Shown here: one piece after another, positions 27,562-36,918 of the stretch
Numbering within the stretch: position 1 is the first letter of the stretch
How the letters are laid out: every line of letters starts with the position of its first letter
Assembly (NCBI RefSeq): GCF_024385465.1
Contig: NZ_JANFLS010000001.1
Location: forward strand, 372,001-436,000
From: Arthrobacter sp. zg-Y844
GTDB taxonomy: Bacteria > Actinomycetota > Actinomycetes > Actinomycetales > Micrococcaceae
Length of the DNA: 64,000 bases
Direction of reading: 5' to 3'
Translations under genes and position numbers: made by a program
The notes under the pieces: generated by a model
What the model saw: only the letters and a program-made list of their open reading frames with translations
Database searches by the model: none
What the model was told of the DNA's origin: nothing

Positions 27562-28932
27562 CTAGACCGTTGCTCCGGCGCCTGCGTTGAGGGCCAGATG
27601 GGTTTCCACCGTTTCGGCCAGCCGCCGTGCGGTCTCGGCGGCTGTCTCCATGTCCGCGGCCTCCACCATGACCCGGACCACCGGTTCGGTGCCCGAGGGG
27701 CGGAGCAGTACGCGCCCCGTTTCGCCCAGTGCCTGCCCGGCCTGCTGGACTGCGAGCCGTACCGGCTCGTTGGTCTCGACGGCGGACTTGTCCACGCCCT
27801 TGACGTTAATGAGCACCTGCGGGAGCTTCTGCATCACGCCGGCCAGCTGCTTCAGGGTCCGTCCGGTCCGCGCAACCTGTGCCGCCAGCTGCAGGCCGGT
27901 GAGGACGCCGTCTCCGGTGGTCGCGTATTCGGAGAAGATGACGTGCCCGGACTGTTCCCCGCCGAGGCTGTAGCCGCCGCGGCGCATCCCTTCGAGCACG
28001 TAGCGGTCCCCCACGCCGGTTTCGATGAGCTCGATGCCGGCCTCGCGGAGGGCGAGCTTCAGGCCGAGGTTGCTCATGACGGTAGCCACCAGCGCATTGT
28101 CCTTGAGCTTGCCGGCTTCCTTCATGGCAATGGCCATGATCGCCATGATCTGGTCACCGTCCACCACCGTGCCTTCATGGTCCACGGCAAGGCAGCGGTC
28201 GGCGTCGCCGTCGTGGGCGATACCCAGGTCGGCTCCATGCGCCACCACGGCCGCCTGCAGCTGCTCCAGGTGGGTTGAACCGTAACCCTCGTTGATGTTG
28301 AGTCCGTCCGGCTCGGCGCCGATGACCACTACTTCGGCACCTGCGTCGGCGAAGACCTGGGGAGAGCAGCCGCTCGCTGCCCCGTGTGCGCAGTCCAGGA
28401 CGACCTTCAGGCCCTCGATGCGGTTGGGGAGGGTTTGCAGCAGGTGGACCACGTACCGGTCCTCGGCATCGGCGAAGCGGTGGATCCGCCCCACCTCGCT
28501 TCCGGTGGGGCGCATGCTGGGCAGCGCCATTTCGGCCTCGATGGCGTCCTCGACGGCGTCATCCAGCTTCTGCCCGCCGCGGGCCAGGAACTTGATGCCG
28601 TTGTCGGGGGCAGCGTTGTGGGAGGCGGAGATAACCACGCCGAAATCTGCGCCGAGGTCAGCAACCAGGTACGCCGCGGCCGGGGTCGGCAGAACGCCGG
28701 CGTCGTAGACATCAACACCGGAGCTGGCCAGTCCGGCCTCCATGGCGGCGGAGATAAAGTCACCGCTGATGCGCGGGTCCCGGGCCACCACAGCGACCGG
28801 ACGACGGCCCTGTTCCACCCGGCGATGGCCCAGCACCACTGCTGCCGCCTGTGCAAGGCCCAGGGCAACTTCGGCGGTGATCAGCCCGTTCGCCAGCCCA
28901 CGGACGCCGTCCGTTCCAAACAATCTAGTCAT
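27562..28932 (-). CDS. glmM: Phosphoglucosamine mutase
   Basis: Converts glucosamine 6-phosphate to glucosamine 1-phosphate. Features of the 456-residue protein are the start [13 protein letters not shown], the phosphoserine loop [17 protein letters not shown] with the active serine, the magnesium loop [14 protein letters not shown], the sugar-binding [10 protein letters not shown] and the phosphate-binding [14 protein letters not shown]. It follows the ribosomal rplM-rpsI unit by 339 bases that contain two terminator-like hairpins, so it probably has its own promoter. Confidence 0.96.
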   Translation of the reverse strand: MTRLFGTDGVRGLANGLITAEVALGLAQAAAVVLGHRRVEQGRRPVAVVARDPRISGDFISAAMEAGLASSGVDVYDAGVLPTPAAAYLVADLGADFGVVISASHNAAPDNGIKFLARGGQKLDDAVEDAIEAEMALPSMRPTGSEVGRIHRFADAEDRYVVHLLQTLPNRIEGLKVVLDCAHGAASGCSPQVFADAGAEVVVIGAEPDGLNINEGYGSTHLEQLQAAVVAHGADLGIAHDGDADRCLAVDHEGTVVDGDQIMAIMAIAMKEAGKLKDNALVATVMSNLGLKLALREAGIELIETGVGDRYVLEGMRRGGYSLGGEQSGHVIFSEYATTGDGVLTGLQLAAQVARTGRTLKQLAGVMQKLPQVLINVKGVDKSAVETNEPVRLAVQQAGQALGETGRVLLRPSGTEPVVRVMVEAADMETAAETARRLAETVETHLALNAGAGATV

Positions 28933-29271
28933 TACGTATCCTCAAGCAGGTTGTAGCCACAGCGGGAGCCGCTCACGGGCAACTTACTGGCCCATTCTGC
29001 CACCGGTGCACCCTTGTCTCCGAAACGGGAAACGCGAAAGTGTGCGCCAGTCAGGCAAATACCGCTCGGCTGTGTGGTCAAGCCGACGTCCAGCGGCCGC
29101 ATTAACGCCAAAAGGCAGCCGCCGTAGCGACTGCCTTTTGGTGAAACCCCACGCTCTTCGGCGCTTATGAACCCAAGCCCTGAAACCGGCGCTTGTGGAG
29201 CCAAGCGCTAAAAAGCGCCGAGGGCCCCGGGGTGTATTCGCTCCAGCGAATACACCCCGGGTAGGCGCTTT
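28933..29271 (-). other. Intergenic region between rpsI and glmM
   Basis: About 340 bases without a gene. It holds two hairpins: the nested one that begins inside rpsI (29201-29282) and a classical terminator (29108-29141). The remaining 170 bases before glmM are the likely place for its promoter, though I could not pick a convincing -35/-10 pair. Short pieces of AAGCGCT and GGCGCTT recur several times in 29155-29282. Confidence 0.6.
29108..29141 (-). terminator. Intrinsic terminator downstream of rpsI
   Basis: Inverted repeat CCAAAAGGCAG / CTGCCTTTTGG. Read on the minus strand the stem extends four more pairs (with a G-U) to a TACG tetraloop, and the 3' arm supplies a short T-tract. The G-U pair exists only in the minus-strand RNA, which supports that direction. 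Confidence 0.8.
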
Positions 29272-29282
29272 TTAGCGCTTGG
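29201..29282 (-). terminator. Nested double hairpin overlapping the rpsI stop codon
   Basis: Two concentric perfect inverted repeats. The outer arms are 19 bases (29201-29219 and 29264-29282), the inner arms 16 bases (29227-29242 and 29245-29260). The outer right arm contains the last codons and stop of rpsI. Together they make an 82-base structure far larger than a normal terminator. Confidence 0.8.
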
Positions 29283-29769
29283 AGTACTGAGGTGCCTTAC
29301 GGGCCTTCTTGAGACCGGCCTTCTTGCGCTCGATGACGCGGGCGTCACGAGTCAGGAAGCCTGCCTTCTTCAGGGCGGGGCGGTTGTTCTCGCGGTCGAT
29401 CTCGTTCAGCGAGCGGGCAACGCCCAGACGCAGCGCGCCGGCCTGGCCGGAGGGGCCGCCGCCGTGGATGCGTGCAATGACGTCGTAGGCGCCTTCGAGG
29501 TCAAGAAGCTTGAACGGCTCGTTGACTTCCTGCTGGTGCAGCTTGTTCGGGAAGTAATCCTCGAGCTCGCGGTCGTTGACGATCCACTTGCCGGTACCCG
29601 GGACGAGGCGCACGCGGGCAATAGCCTGCTTGCGGCGTCCGACGGCGGAGCCGGGGACGGTCAGGGCGGGACGTTCCTTGACGTCGGCCTGGACCGAGTC
29701 AGAGGATTCCGAGGTGTAGCTCGAAAGCTCCTCGGTGTTTTCATTGAGCTCTTCAGTGTTCTGAGCCAC
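29272..29769 (-). CDS. rpsI: 30S ribosomal protein S9
   Basis: Small-subunit protein whose C-terminal arm reaches the P-site tRNA. Residues about 38-165 are typical S9 ([41 protein letters not shown], and the basic end [12 protein letters not shown]). The first 35 residues are an acidic Glu/Ser/Asn-rich extension ([20 protein letters not shown]) with an internal repeat of [10 protein letters not shown] type, not found in E. coli S9. It follows rplM by 39 bases in a two-gene unit. Confidence 0.96.
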   Translation of the reverse strand: MAQNTEELNENTEELSSYTSESSDSVQADVKERPALTVPGSAVGRRKQAIARVRLVPGTGKWIVNDRELEDYFPNKLHQQEVNEPFKLLDLEGAYDVIARIHGGGPSGQAGALRLGVARSLNEIDRENNRPALKKAGFLTRDARVIERKKAGLKKARKAPQYSKR

Positions 29770-29808
29770 GATTCTCCTTGAATTAATTTCTTAGTTGGCG
29801 GGCCAGAA

Positions 29809-30252
29809 CTACTGGGCGACCTGGTTGATTTCGTAGGTCTTGGGCTGCTGAGCGGCGTGCGGGTGCTCGGCACCGCGGTAGACCTTCAGCTTGCTGATCT
29901 GATCAGCAGCCAGGGAGTTCTTGGGCAGCATGCCGCGGATGGCCTTCTCAACTGCACGTACCGGGTTCTGCTCCAGCAGTTCGGCGTAGTTGACGGAGGA
30001 CAGACCGCCCGGGTAACCCGAGTGGCGGTAGGCACGCTTCTGTTCGAGCTTGGCGCCGGTGAGGGCAACCTTCTCGGCGTTGATGATGATGACGAAATCG
30101 CCCATGTCCATGTGGGGAGCAAAGGTCGGCTTGTGCTTTCCGCGCAGCAGTGTTGCGGTCTGGCTGGCAAGACGGCCTAGGACAACGTCGGTGGCGTCAA
30201 TGACGTGCCACTGGCGGTTGATGTCGCCGGGCTTCGGGGTGTACGTACGCAC
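29809..30252 (-). CDS. rplM: 50S ribosomal protein L13
   Basis: Early-assembly large-subunit protein of 147 residues. Family landmarks are [59 protein letters not shown] and AIRGMLPKN. First gene of the rplM-rpsI unit, preceded by 320 bases that contain a good minus-strand promoter candidate at 30468-30496. Confidence 0.97.
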   Translation of the reverse strand: MRTYTPKPGDINRQWHVIDATDVVLGRLASQTATLLRGKHKPTFAPHMDMGDFVIIINAEKVALTGAKLEQKRAYRHSGYPGGLSSVNYAELLEQNPVRAVEKAIRGMLPKNSLAADQISKLKVYRGAEHPHAAQQPKTYEINQVAQ

Positions 30253-30572
30253 GGTGTTTGCCTTCGTTTCTTCTTCTTAGGTGGCGCGCCGCCCATGGAT
30301 GCCATGGACAGTGCAGCTTCTCTATGCGTTACCGGATGGTCAGGTGAGGACTGAATTAACCAGTGGTCCTGAGATCTCGGCTATTTCCCCGGGGCCAGGT
30401 GGCTCTGCAACTGAGCCGCTCCCGTGGGCATAGGCCTATCGAGGTAGGACACGCACAACGACTATAAACAATAGCCTGCTTGAGTAGTCAGGTCAAAAGC
30501 TGTCCCCGCGTTATGGCTCCAGCGCCGGATATTAGTTTTGCCCCTATTTTAGGACCGCAGCGCCCGGATCGG
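30253..30572 (-). other. Intergenic region between truA and rplM
   Basis: About 320 bases without a gene. It contains the rplM promoter candidate and a roughly 215-base leader between it and the rplM start. The leader has several short self-complementary pieces (for example AGGAC/GTCCT around 30340-30370) that could serve in autoregulation, but no known L13-leader structure could be confirmed by eye. Confidence 0.55.
30468..30496 (-). promoter_or_regulatory. Promoter candidate for rplM-rpsI
   Basis: On the minus strand TTGACC (30496-30491), then exactly 17 bases, then TATTGT (30473-30468). This is a near-consensus housekeeping sigma promoter placed upstream of rplM and just after truA. Confidence 0.6.
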
Positions 30573-31511
30573 CTATTCGCGCTGCGCCCGGGTCAGCTCG
30601 GCACGCCGGGCCAGATCGGAGTCGGCCGGATAGCGGACCTCCTCCAGCACCAGCGGGTGCGGCGGGGCCAGGAGTGACTTCGAGTCCCGGATCCGCGCGA
30701 ACATGCGTTCGGCAAGCCACTGGGGGCGCCGCTCCCCCGAGCCGACCAGCAGTGAGCCGCCCACCAGCGAGCGGACCATGTTGTGGCAGAAGGCATCAGC
30801 CTGGATGTGGGTGCTGATAACTCCGTCACCGCCTCGGTGGAAGCTGAACTCCAGGAGTTCACGGGTGGTGGTGGATCCGGTCCGCGGTTTGCAGAAGGAG
30901 AGGAAGTCCCGGATGCCCAGCACGCCGGCTGCGGCTTCGTTCATCCGGTCGATGTCCAGGGGTGCCTTGAACCACAGCGTGGTGTGCCGGGACAGCGGAT
31001 CCCGGGTTTCGGGCAGGTCGCAGATGCGGTAGCTGTAGCGGCGCCAGAGGGCCGAAAAGCGTGCGTCGAAGCCTGCCGGGGCAGGGACGGCCGACAGCAC
31101 TTCCACGGCTCCGCCCAGGGCATCCACGGCGCGCCGCTGGAGGCCTGCTTCCCGCGCCGGCATGGTCAGCTCCTTGTTCAGCACCCCGTGCAGCCTGCGC
31201 CGCAGGGAGACTCCCGGGTCCATGTCCCGCCCCCTGGCCAGCTCGTGCCATTCGGACGCAGTGAGGTCGAAGTGCACCACCTGGCCGCGGGCGTGGACGC
31301 CGGCGTCGGTCCGCCCGGCCACTGTCGTCCGGACCGGGCGGCGCAGCAGGACTGCCAGCCCGTCTTCGACCAGGCCCTGGACGGTCCGCAGGCCGGGCTG
31401 GGCGGCCCAGCCGGAGAAGGGAGCACCGTCGTAGGCGAGGTCCATCCGGACGCGGAAAGGCCCGCCATCCATTTCGGGGACGGCGGGCCTTTCAATAGTC
31501 ATAGCACCCAT
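30573..31511 (-). CDS. truA: tRNA pseudouridine(38-40) synthase
   Basis: Makes pseudouridine at positions 38-40 of the anticodon stem. The 312-residue protein has DLAYDGAPFSGWAAQPGLRTVQG, the catalytic aspartate in VAGRTDAGVHARGQV, the tyrosine in WRRYSYRICD and the C-terminal ADAFCHNMVRSLVGG. A longer insert than E. coli TruA lies around residues 90-125 (RDMDPGVSLRRRLHGV). It follows rplQ by 29 bases. ATG at 31502 is an alternative start. Confidence 0.94.
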   Translation of the reverse strand: MGAMTIERPAVPEMDGGPFRVRMDLAYDGAPFSGWAAQPGLRTVQGLVEDGLAVLLRRPVRTTVAGRTDAGVHARGQVVHFDLTASEWHELARGRDMDPGVSLRRRLHGVLNKELTMPAREAGLQRRAVDALGGAVEVLSAVPAPAGFDARFSALWRRYSYRICDLPETRDPLSRHTTLWFKAPLDIDRMNEAAAGVLGIRDFLSFCKPRTGSTTTRELLEFSFHRGGDGVISTHIQADAFCHNMVRSLVGGSLLVGSGERRPQWLAERMFARIRDSKSLLAPPHPLVLEEVRYPADSDLARRAELTRAQRE

Positions 31512-31540
31512 ATTAAGGGCACCGGGACTTCAGCGAAGAA

Positions 31541-32086
31541 TTACTTCTTCTCTTCGGTCGCTTCGACAGCCTCATCAGCGGAGTCGGCAGACTCAGCCGA
31601 ATCGGCGGACTCAGCGGAATCGGCAGATTCTGCCGACTCAGCGGAATCTGCAGACTCAACGGCAGGCGCCGGAGCGGCTGCAGCGGCAGCGGTGCTGGCT
31701 TCGGCCACTACCGACTGCTTGGCAGAAAGCGGCTCCAGGACCAGTTCGATGACAGCCATGGGAGCGTTGTCGCCCTTGCGGTTGCCGATCTTGGTGATAC
31801 GGGTGTAGCCGCCGTCGCGCTTCTCGACTGCCGGAGCAATGTCGGTGAAGAGCTCGTGGACGATGCCCTTGTCGGAGATCAGGGCCAGGACGCGACGGCG
31901 GGAGGACAGGTCCCCGCGCTTTGCGAACGTGATCAGCCGCTCTGCGTAGGGACGCAGACGCTTGGCCTTGGTCACCGTGGTGGTGATCTGCTTGTGCTCG
32001 AACAGCTGCGCGGCAAGGTTGGCCAGCATCAGTCGCTGGTGTGCCGGGCTGCCTCCGAGGCGCTTACCCTTGGTGGGTGTAGGCAT
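31541..32086 (-). CDS. rplQ: 50S ribosomal protein L17 with repetitive acidic tail
   Basis: Large-subunit protein near the exit tunnel. Residues 1-120 are normal L17 ([54 protein letters not shown]). Residues 125-181 are an Ala-rich linker followed by the hexapeptide SADSAE in near-perfect tandem copies and EEKK at the end; the repeat is listed separately. The E. coli protein ends near residue 127. It follows rpoA by 65 bases. Confidence 0.96.
   Translation of the reverse strand: MPTPTKGKRLGGSPAHQRLMLANLAAQLFEHKQITTTVTKAKRLRPYAERLITFAKRGDLSSRRRVLALISDKGIVHELFTDIAPAVEKRDGGYTRITKIGNRKGDNAPMAVIELVLEPLSAKQSVVAEASTAAAAAAPAPAVESADSAESAESADSAESADSAESADSADEAVEATEEKK
31577..31654 (-). repeat. Tandem 18-base repeat encoding SADSAE in rplQ
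   Basis: Encodes L17 residues 145-170 as [26 protein letters not shown]. At the DNA level the units differ mainly at third codon positions (for example GACTCAGCGGAATCGGCA), so the repeat is not the product of very recent slippage. Confidence 0.85.
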
Positions 32087-32151
32087 TACTTTTTCTCCTC
32101 AAACGGTGCCGTGCGGTGCTCAATGGCCCGAACGGCAAGAATTTGCTTCAG

Positions 32152-33162
32152 TTAGAGCTCGTCGTCCGAGTACTCGGACTCGTCCTCTTCAATAGCTGCG
32201 GCACGGGCGGCCAGGTCAAACCCGGGAGGGGAATCCTTCAGGGACAGACCCAGTTCAACCAGCTTTGCCTTCACCTCGTCGATGGACTTCGCGCCGAAGT
32301 TGCGGATGTCCATCAGGTCAGCCTCGGAGCGGGCTACGAGTTCACCCACGGTGTGGATGCCTTCGCGCTTGAGGCAGTTGTACGAACGCACGGTCAGCTC
32401 GAGGTCTTCGATCGGCAGGGCCATGTCGGCTGCCAGTGCGGCATCCGTGGGGCTCGGACCGATTTCGATACCTTCAGCGGCGGTGTTGAGTTCACGTGCC
32501 AGGCCGAACAGCTCAACCAGGGTGGTACCGGCAGAGGCGACAGCGTCGCGCGGTGCAATGGCATCCTTGGTTTCAACGTCAACGATCAGGCGATCGAAGT
32601 CGGTGCGCTGCTCAACACGGGTGGCTTCCACGCGGAAGGTCACCTTCAGAACCGGCGAGTAAATGGAGTCAACCGGGATACGGCCGATTTCCTGGTCACC
32701 GGACTTGTTCTGGCTGGCCGACACGTAGCCGCGGCCGCGCTCGATGGTCAGTTCGAGTTCGAACTTGCCCTTCGAGTTCAGCGTGGCGATGTGCAGGTCG
32801 GGGTTGTGGAACTCCACGCCGGCCGGCGGAGCGATGTCCGCGGCCGTAACCACGCCGGGGCCCTGCTTGCGCAGGTAAGCCACAACGGGTTCGTCGTGCT
32901 CGGAGGAAACCGAGAGGTTCTTGACGTTCAGGATGATCTCAGTGACATCTTCCTTGACGCCGGGAACCGTCGTGAACTCGTGCAGCACGCCCTCGATGCG
33001 GATGCTGGTTACAGCGGCACCGGGAATGGAGGACAGCAGGGTACGACGGAGGGAGTTACCAAGGGTGTAACCGAAACCCGGCTCCAGGGGTTCAATGATG
33101 AACCGTGAGCGGTTGTCGGCTACGACTTCTTCAGTGAGGGTGGGGCGCTGTGCAATGAGCAC
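32152..33162 (-). CDS. rpoA: DNA-directed RNA polymerase subunit alpha
   Basis: Scaffold of RNA polymerase and contact point for activators. The 336-residue protein has the N-terminal dimerisation part ([28 protein letters not shown]) and the C-terminal domain ([35 protein letters not shown]). I take the GTG at 33162 as the start because AAGGA lies seven bases before it; the ATG at 33168 is only two bases from that site. The acidic end [12 protein letters not shown] is usual in actinobacteria. It is followed by rplQ. Confidence 0.97.
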   Translation of the reverse strand: MLIAQRPTLTEEVVADNRSRFIIEPLEPGFGYTLGNSLRRTLLSSIPGAAVTSIRIEGVLHEFTTVPGVKEDVTEIILNVKNLSVSSEHDEPVVAYLRKQGPGVVTAADIAPPAGVEFHNPDLHIATLNSKGKFELELTIERGRGYVSASQNKSGDQEIGRIPVDSIYSPVLKVTFRVEATRVEQRTDFDRLIVDVETKDAIAPRDAVASAGTTLVELFGLARELNTAAEGIEIGPSPTDAALAADMALPIEDLELTVRSYNCLKREGIHTVGELVARSEADLMDIRNFGAKSIDEVKAKLVELGLSLKDSPPGFDLAARAAAIEEDESEYSDDEL

Positions 33163-33280
33163 TTGCATTTCCTTTCAGCGAGCATCCGCTATATGACGCA
33201 ACACAAATGGTGGAAACGACGACGACGGGTCTTCCGCGGGCGTCTTGGACGGCTAACAGCCAGCCCGGGACCGGCGCCCT

Positions 33281-33320
33281 CCGGCGGGCAACCCACTTCG
33301 AGAAGTGGGCTGCCCGCCGG
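33281..33320 (-). terminator. Hairpin between rpsK and rpoA
   Basis: Inverted repeat with arms of 19 bases (CCGGCGGGCA... and ...TGCCCGCCGG) and a two-base loop. The single non-Watson-Crick position is a G-U pair in minus-strand RNA. It has no T-tract, so it may be an attenuator or RNA-stability element rather than a full terminator; rpoA starts about 120 bases further on. Confidence 0.6.
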
Positions 33321-33343
33321 GGAAACCGGAACCGCAGTGCTGC

Positions 33344-33745
33344 TTATACGCGGCGGCGCTTCGGGGGACGGCAACCGTTGTGTGCGCTCGGGGTGACGTC
33401 CTGAATGGAGCCAACCTCCAGGCCGGTGGCCTGCAGTGAACGGATGGCGGTCTCGCGACCGGAGCCCGGACCCTTCACGAAGACGTCGACCTTGCGGACG
33501 CCGTGCTCCTGTGCGCGCTTCGCGGCAGCTTCAGCAGCCATCTGAGCAGCGAACGGGGTGGACTTACGGGAGCCCTTGAAGCCAACCTCACCGGCGGAAG
33601 CCCATGAGATAACAGCACCGGACGGGTCCGTGATGGACACGATGGTGTTGTTGAAGGTGCTCTTGATATGCGCCTGGCCGAGCGCGATATTCTTCTTATC
33701 CTTGCGACGCGGTTTGCGGACCGCTCCACGAGTCTTGGGGGGCAT
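33344..33745 (-). CDS. rpsK: 30S ribosomal protein S11
   Basis: Platform protein of the small subunit, 133 residues. Landmarks: [44 protein letters not shown] and the C-terminal [17 protein letters not shown]. It follows rpsM by 65 bases. rpsD, which often follows rpsK, is absent; a hairpin and rpoA come next. Confidence 0.97.
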   Translation of the reverse strand: MPPKTRGAVRKPRRKDKKNIALGQAHIKSTFNNTIVSITDPSGAVISWASAGEVGFKGSRKSTPFAAQMAAEAAAKRAQEHGVRKVDVFVKGPGSGRETAIRSLQATGLEVGSIQDVTPSAHNGCRPPKRRRV

Positions 33746-33810
33746 TACTTCTCCTACAAAGAGTTTGGTTTAGGTGGCCCGGATTCGGGCCGTGGCCGAA
33801 GACCGCTTAT

Positions 33811-34188
33811 TTAGCGGCCGGCCTTCTTCTTACCGGCAACGGTGCGCTTCGGGCCCTTGCGGGTACGAGCGTTGGTCTTCGTGCGCTGACCGTGGACGGG
33901 CATGCCGCGGCGGTGCCGGATGCCCTGGTAGCTGCCGATTTCAACCTTGCGGCGGATGTCGGCGGCCACCTCACGGCGGAGGTCACCCTCAACCTTGAAG
34001 TTGCCCTCGATGTAGTCACGCAGCTGAACGAGTTCAGCGTCGGTGAGGTCCTTGACGCGAGTTTCCGGGCTGATGCCGGTCTCTACAAGGGTCTGCTCTG
34101 CACGGGTCTTGCCCACGCCGTAGATGTAGGTAAGCGCAATCACTACCCGCTTTTCGCGGGGAATGTCAACGCCAGCGAGACGTGCCAT
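33811..34188 (-). CDS. rpsM: 30S ribosomal protein S13
   Basis: Head protein of the small subunit that contacts tRNAs and the intersubunit bridge. The 125 residues include [54 protein letters not shown] and a basic C-terminus. It lies 201 bases after rpmJ, an unusually wide gap for this operon, with only weak hairpins and no gene in it. Confidence 0.97.
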   Translation of the reverse strand: MARLAGVDIPREKRVVIALTYIYGVGKTRAEQTLVETGISPETRVKDLTDAELVQLRDYIEGNFKVEGDLRREVAADIRRKVEIGSYQGIRHRRGMPVHGQRTKTNARTRKGPKRTVAGKKKAGR

Positions 34189-34389
34189 ATCGGCGGTTCT
34201 CCTTTGGTTATTACCGGAGGTCTGAAGCAGTGCGTCCCTGTTGCCAGGTCCCCGGCCTCCGTACCGGGGGTATGCGTCACGCGTATAGACGCTGCACTGC
34301 CATATTCAATTAACTACGCGTGGGCTGATCCCTGAAATCAGGGGCCCTCTTACCGTTGCCCTTTCGGGCTCCGGAGCTAGAGAAGCAGA

Positions 34390-34503
34390 TTAGCCCTGGC
34401 GCTGCTTGTGGCGCGGGTTCTCGCAGATCACCATGACTCGACCGTTACGGCGAATCACCTTGCACTTATCGCAGATCTGCTTGACGCTCGGCTGGACCTT
34501 CAT
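34390..34503 (-). CDS. rpmJ: 50S ribosomal protein L36
   Basis: A 37-residue protein read directly from the sequence: [19 protein letters not shown] at the start and [11 protein letters not shown] at the end. Cys11, Cys14, Cys27 and His32 (the CxxC...C...H set) are all present, so this is the zinc-binding form. It follows infA by 83 bases. Confidence 0.95.
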   Translation of the reverse strand: MKVQPSVKQICDKCKVIRRNGRVMVICENPRHKQRQG

Positions 34504-34586
34504 GGTTTTCCTTTGCGTGGTTGCAGGGTTGAGCTTGAACGGTCAGTGAACCGGCTGAGCGGTGCGCTGTCCGTCTTTGCAGCGGT

Positions 34587-34808
34587 TTATTTGTAGCGGT
34601 AGACGATGCGACCCCGGGTGAGGTCGTACGGGCTAAGTTCCACCACAACGCGGTCTCCAGGGAGGATGCGAATGTAGTGTTGACGCATCTTTCCCGAGAT
34701 GTGTGCGAGCACAATGTGGCCGTTGGCCAGCTCAACGCGGAACATCGCGTTGGGCAGGGCTTCGTTTACCGAGCCCTCGATCTCAATGACGCCGTCTTTC
34801 TTGGCCAT
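34587..34808 (-). CDS. infA: Translation initiation factor IF-1
   Basis: Binds the ribosomal A site during initiation. The 73-residue OB-fold protein reads [22 protein letters not shown] to [11 protein letters not shown], normal length for the family. The ATG at 34808 has a strong GGAGG ribosome-binding site seven bases upstream-to-start; the open frame continuing to 34976 is not coding. First gene of infA-rpmJ-rpsM-rpsK; the 171 bases before it should hold a promoter but no clear -35/-10 was found. Confidence 0.96.
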   Translation of the reverse strand: MAKKDGVIEIEGSVNEALPNAMFRVELANGHIVLAHISGKMRQHYIRILPGDRVVVELSPYDLTRGRIVYRYK

Positions 34809-34979
34809 ATCCTCCGCTAACGTCTGTGTCACCGGCTTGACGCCGGCAACGGTTTTTCGAATGTGGCCGTTCCACCGGCCCAGCCAGCCGCATCGGCGCA
34901 CAAAGCATCGAAAGCGGTCAATCCGGGCACGAATGTAGAGACAACCAACAGATAACTCTACGGGAAGACCCCCCATAAG

Positions 34980-35804
34980 TTAAATCGCTCCGGCTGTCCA
35001 GTTCCCGCACCGGGTGTTTCCCCACGCCGCCAGCGCGCCGGGACGGTTGGTGATGATCCCGTCCACCCCCGCATCGAAGGCTTCCAGCCACTGTGCCGGG
35101 CGGTCCAGGGTCCACGGATACACGGACATCCCGTCGGCACGCAGCCGCGCCGTCAGGTCCGGGCGCTCGGCCAGGAACCGCCCGCCGGGATTGCACGCTG
35201 CAGCCTCCACCCGGAAGAGGAACCGCTGCAGCGCCGTCTCTCCATGCCTGCCCGACGGTGCTTTGCCGACCAGCAGTCCCCGCCGGAATTCCGGGGCGGC
35301 CAGGGCCAGGGCTGCTACGGTCCGCCGCGAAAAGGCCTGCACGAGAATGCGGTCTTTCAGTCCCGCCGCCCACAGGGCATCCGCCACAGGCTCCACCCCG
35401 CGGGGACTCCACTCTCCCTTGAACTCGAGTACCAGCCCCAGTTGCTGCCGGTCGGACAGGAACGTCACGAGGTCCCCGAGCGTCGGCACCGGCACTCCCC
35501 TGTGGTTTTCGGAAAACCAGGCACCGGCATCCGCCACGGCGAGGCGGGCGGCCGAGGTGCGGCCCACCCGCCCGCGCAGATTGGTCGTCCGGCCCAGTTT
35601 CGCGTCGTGCAGGAGCACCGCGGTTCCGTCGGCCGTGAGGCGAAGATCCGTTTCGATCATCGCAGCTCCGGCTGCTGCCGCCGCGGCAAATGCCGGAAGG
35701 GTGTTCTCCGGTGCCGCCGAACTGTTTCCCCTGTGGGCGATCACTGCCGGCAGGTTGCTCAGGGATTGTGCCGCCGGGGCTGCTGCTCTGTACGTCGAGG
35801 CCAT
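34980..35804 (-). CDS. Glycerophosphodiester phosphodiesterase
   Basis: Hydrolyses glycerophosphodiesters to an alcohol and glycerol 3-phosphate. The 274-residue TIM barrel has the signature VIAHRGNSSAAPENTLPAF with both catalytic histidine and metal-binding glutamate, then ETDLRLTADGTAVLLHDAKLGRTT with the second histidine, and VDGIITNRPGALAAW at the end. No signal peptide is visible, so it should be cytoplasmic (UgpQ-like). The chosen start is the ATG at 35804; an ATG at 35849 adds 15 residues. It sits between the map terminator and infA, separating genes often adjacent elsewhere. Confidence 0.9.
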   Translation of the reverse strand: MASTYRAAAPAAQSLSNLPAVIAHRGNSSAAPENTLPAFAAAAAAGAAMIETDLRLTADGTAVLLHDAKLGRTTNLRGRVGRTSAARLAVADAGAWFSENHRGVPVPTLGDLVTFLSDRQQLGLVLEFKGEWSPRGVEPVADALWAAGLKDRILVQAFSRRTVAALALAAPEFRRGLLVGKAPSGRHGETALQRFLFRVEAAACNPGGRFLAERPDLTARLRADGMSVYPWTLDRPAQWLEAFDAGVDGIITNRPGALAAWGNTRCGNWTAGAI

Positions 35805-35984
35805 GACTTCACGGTAGGGTGGCGGACCGCTCGAAAGCCGGGAAAACACTACTCTTCACCGGCCGTCCGCCAAGGATTCCCCGTGACATCAGCTGCAGTT
35901 CATCCAGGCCGCCGGCGGGACCCCGGCCCCCGGGCACGTGCCCGCACCGAGGCCGGCCCGTCGCGTCTGCGCATCCGCCCAGGA

Positions 35985-36029
35985 AAACCGGCAGGCCCCG
36001 TTCCTAGAAGGAACGGGGCCTGCCGGTTT
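35985..36029 (-). terminator. Intrinsic terminator of secY-adk-map
   Basis: Perfect 20-base inverted repeat (AAACCGGCAGGCCCCGTTCC and complement) with a five-base loop, 20 bases after the map stop. On the minus strand the stem is followed by TTTTCC, giving a strong rho-independent terminator. Confidence 0.92.
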
Positions 36030-36048
36030 AGTGCATGCGGAGGATTCC

Positions 36049-36873
36049 CTAGGGGATCGGAACCGGGGTAACCCCCAGCGGTTCCAGCCGGGAGGCACCG
36101 CCGTCGGGCGCCGTGAGCACCCAGATCCCCTTTTCATGGATCGCGACGGAGTGCTCCCACTGGCTGGAACGGCTGCCGTCTTCGGTGACAACTGTCCAAT
36201 CGTCATCGAGCGTGCGGGTGAGGATCTTGCCGCGTACCAGCATCGGCTCGATGGCCAGGCACAGGCCCGGCCGCAGCTTCGGCCCGCGGTGTCCGGTGCG
36301 GTAGTTCAGGACATCGGGTGCCTGATGCATTTCGGTGCCGATGCCGTGGCCGACATAGTCCTCGAGGATTCCCAGCTTCTTGCCCGGGACGCTGCTGACA
36401 TAGTCGTCCACGGCGTCGCCGATGTCCCCCACGAACTTGCCTTTGGCAGCAGCGGCAATGCCGTGCCACATGGCGTTCTCGGTGACATCCGACAGCCGCT
36501 GGTCCTCCGGATCCGGCGTACCCACGATCACGGTTCGTGCGGAGTCCGAGTGCCAGCCGTTCACCACTGCACCGCCGTCGATGGAAATGATGTCGCCGTC
36601 CTGCAGCACCCGGTCTCCCGGAATGCCGTGGACAACTTCTTCATTCACGGACGTGCAGACCGTGGCCGGGTAGTCGTAGTACCCCAGGAAGTTGGAGGTG
36701 GCTCCCGCTTCCTTGAGTACCCGGGCAAATACTGCATCGATTTCGCGTGTACTGACGCCGACGTCGGCGGCCTTGACCGCCGCGTCGAGCGCTGAGATCA
36801 ATACAAGGCCGGCTTCGCGCATGATGCGCATCTGCTCGTTGGTTTTGTATTCGATTCGAGGCTGGCCGAACAT
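36049..36873 (-). CDS. map: Methionine aminopeptidase, type I
   Basis: Removes the N-terminal methionine from new proteins. The 274-residue pita-bread enzyme shows the substrate histidine in NEEVVHGIPG and the metal ligands: Asp in ISIDGGAVVNGWHSDSART (two), His in VGHGIGTEMHQAP, Glu in AIEPMLV and Glu in SQWEHSVAI. No N-terminal zinc finger is present. It follows adk by 45 bases and is closed by a strong terminator, making secY-adk-map one unit. Confidence 0.95.
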   Translation of the reverse strand: MFGQPRIEYKTNEQMRIMREAGLVLISALDAAVKAADVGVSTREIDAVFARVLKEAGATSNFLGYYDYPATVCTSVNEEVVHGIPGDRVLQDGDIISIDGGAVVNGWHSDSARTVIVGTPDPEDQRLSDVTENAMWHGIAAAAKGKFVGDIGDAVDDYVSSVPGKKLGILEDYVGHGIGTEMHQAPDVLNYRTGHRGPKLRPGLCLAIEPMLVRGKILTRTLDDDWTVVTEDGSRSSQWEHSVAIHEKGIWVLTAPDGGASRLEPLGVTPVPIP

Positions 36874-36918
36874 GTGTCTTCTAACTTCCTAGCGGATAAC
36901 GTTTTGCGCCGGACTTTC

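Noticed and set aside
31577-31654. CRISPR-like short repeats
   Set aside because: The repeats have no spacers and are in frame within rplQ, encoding a peptide tail.
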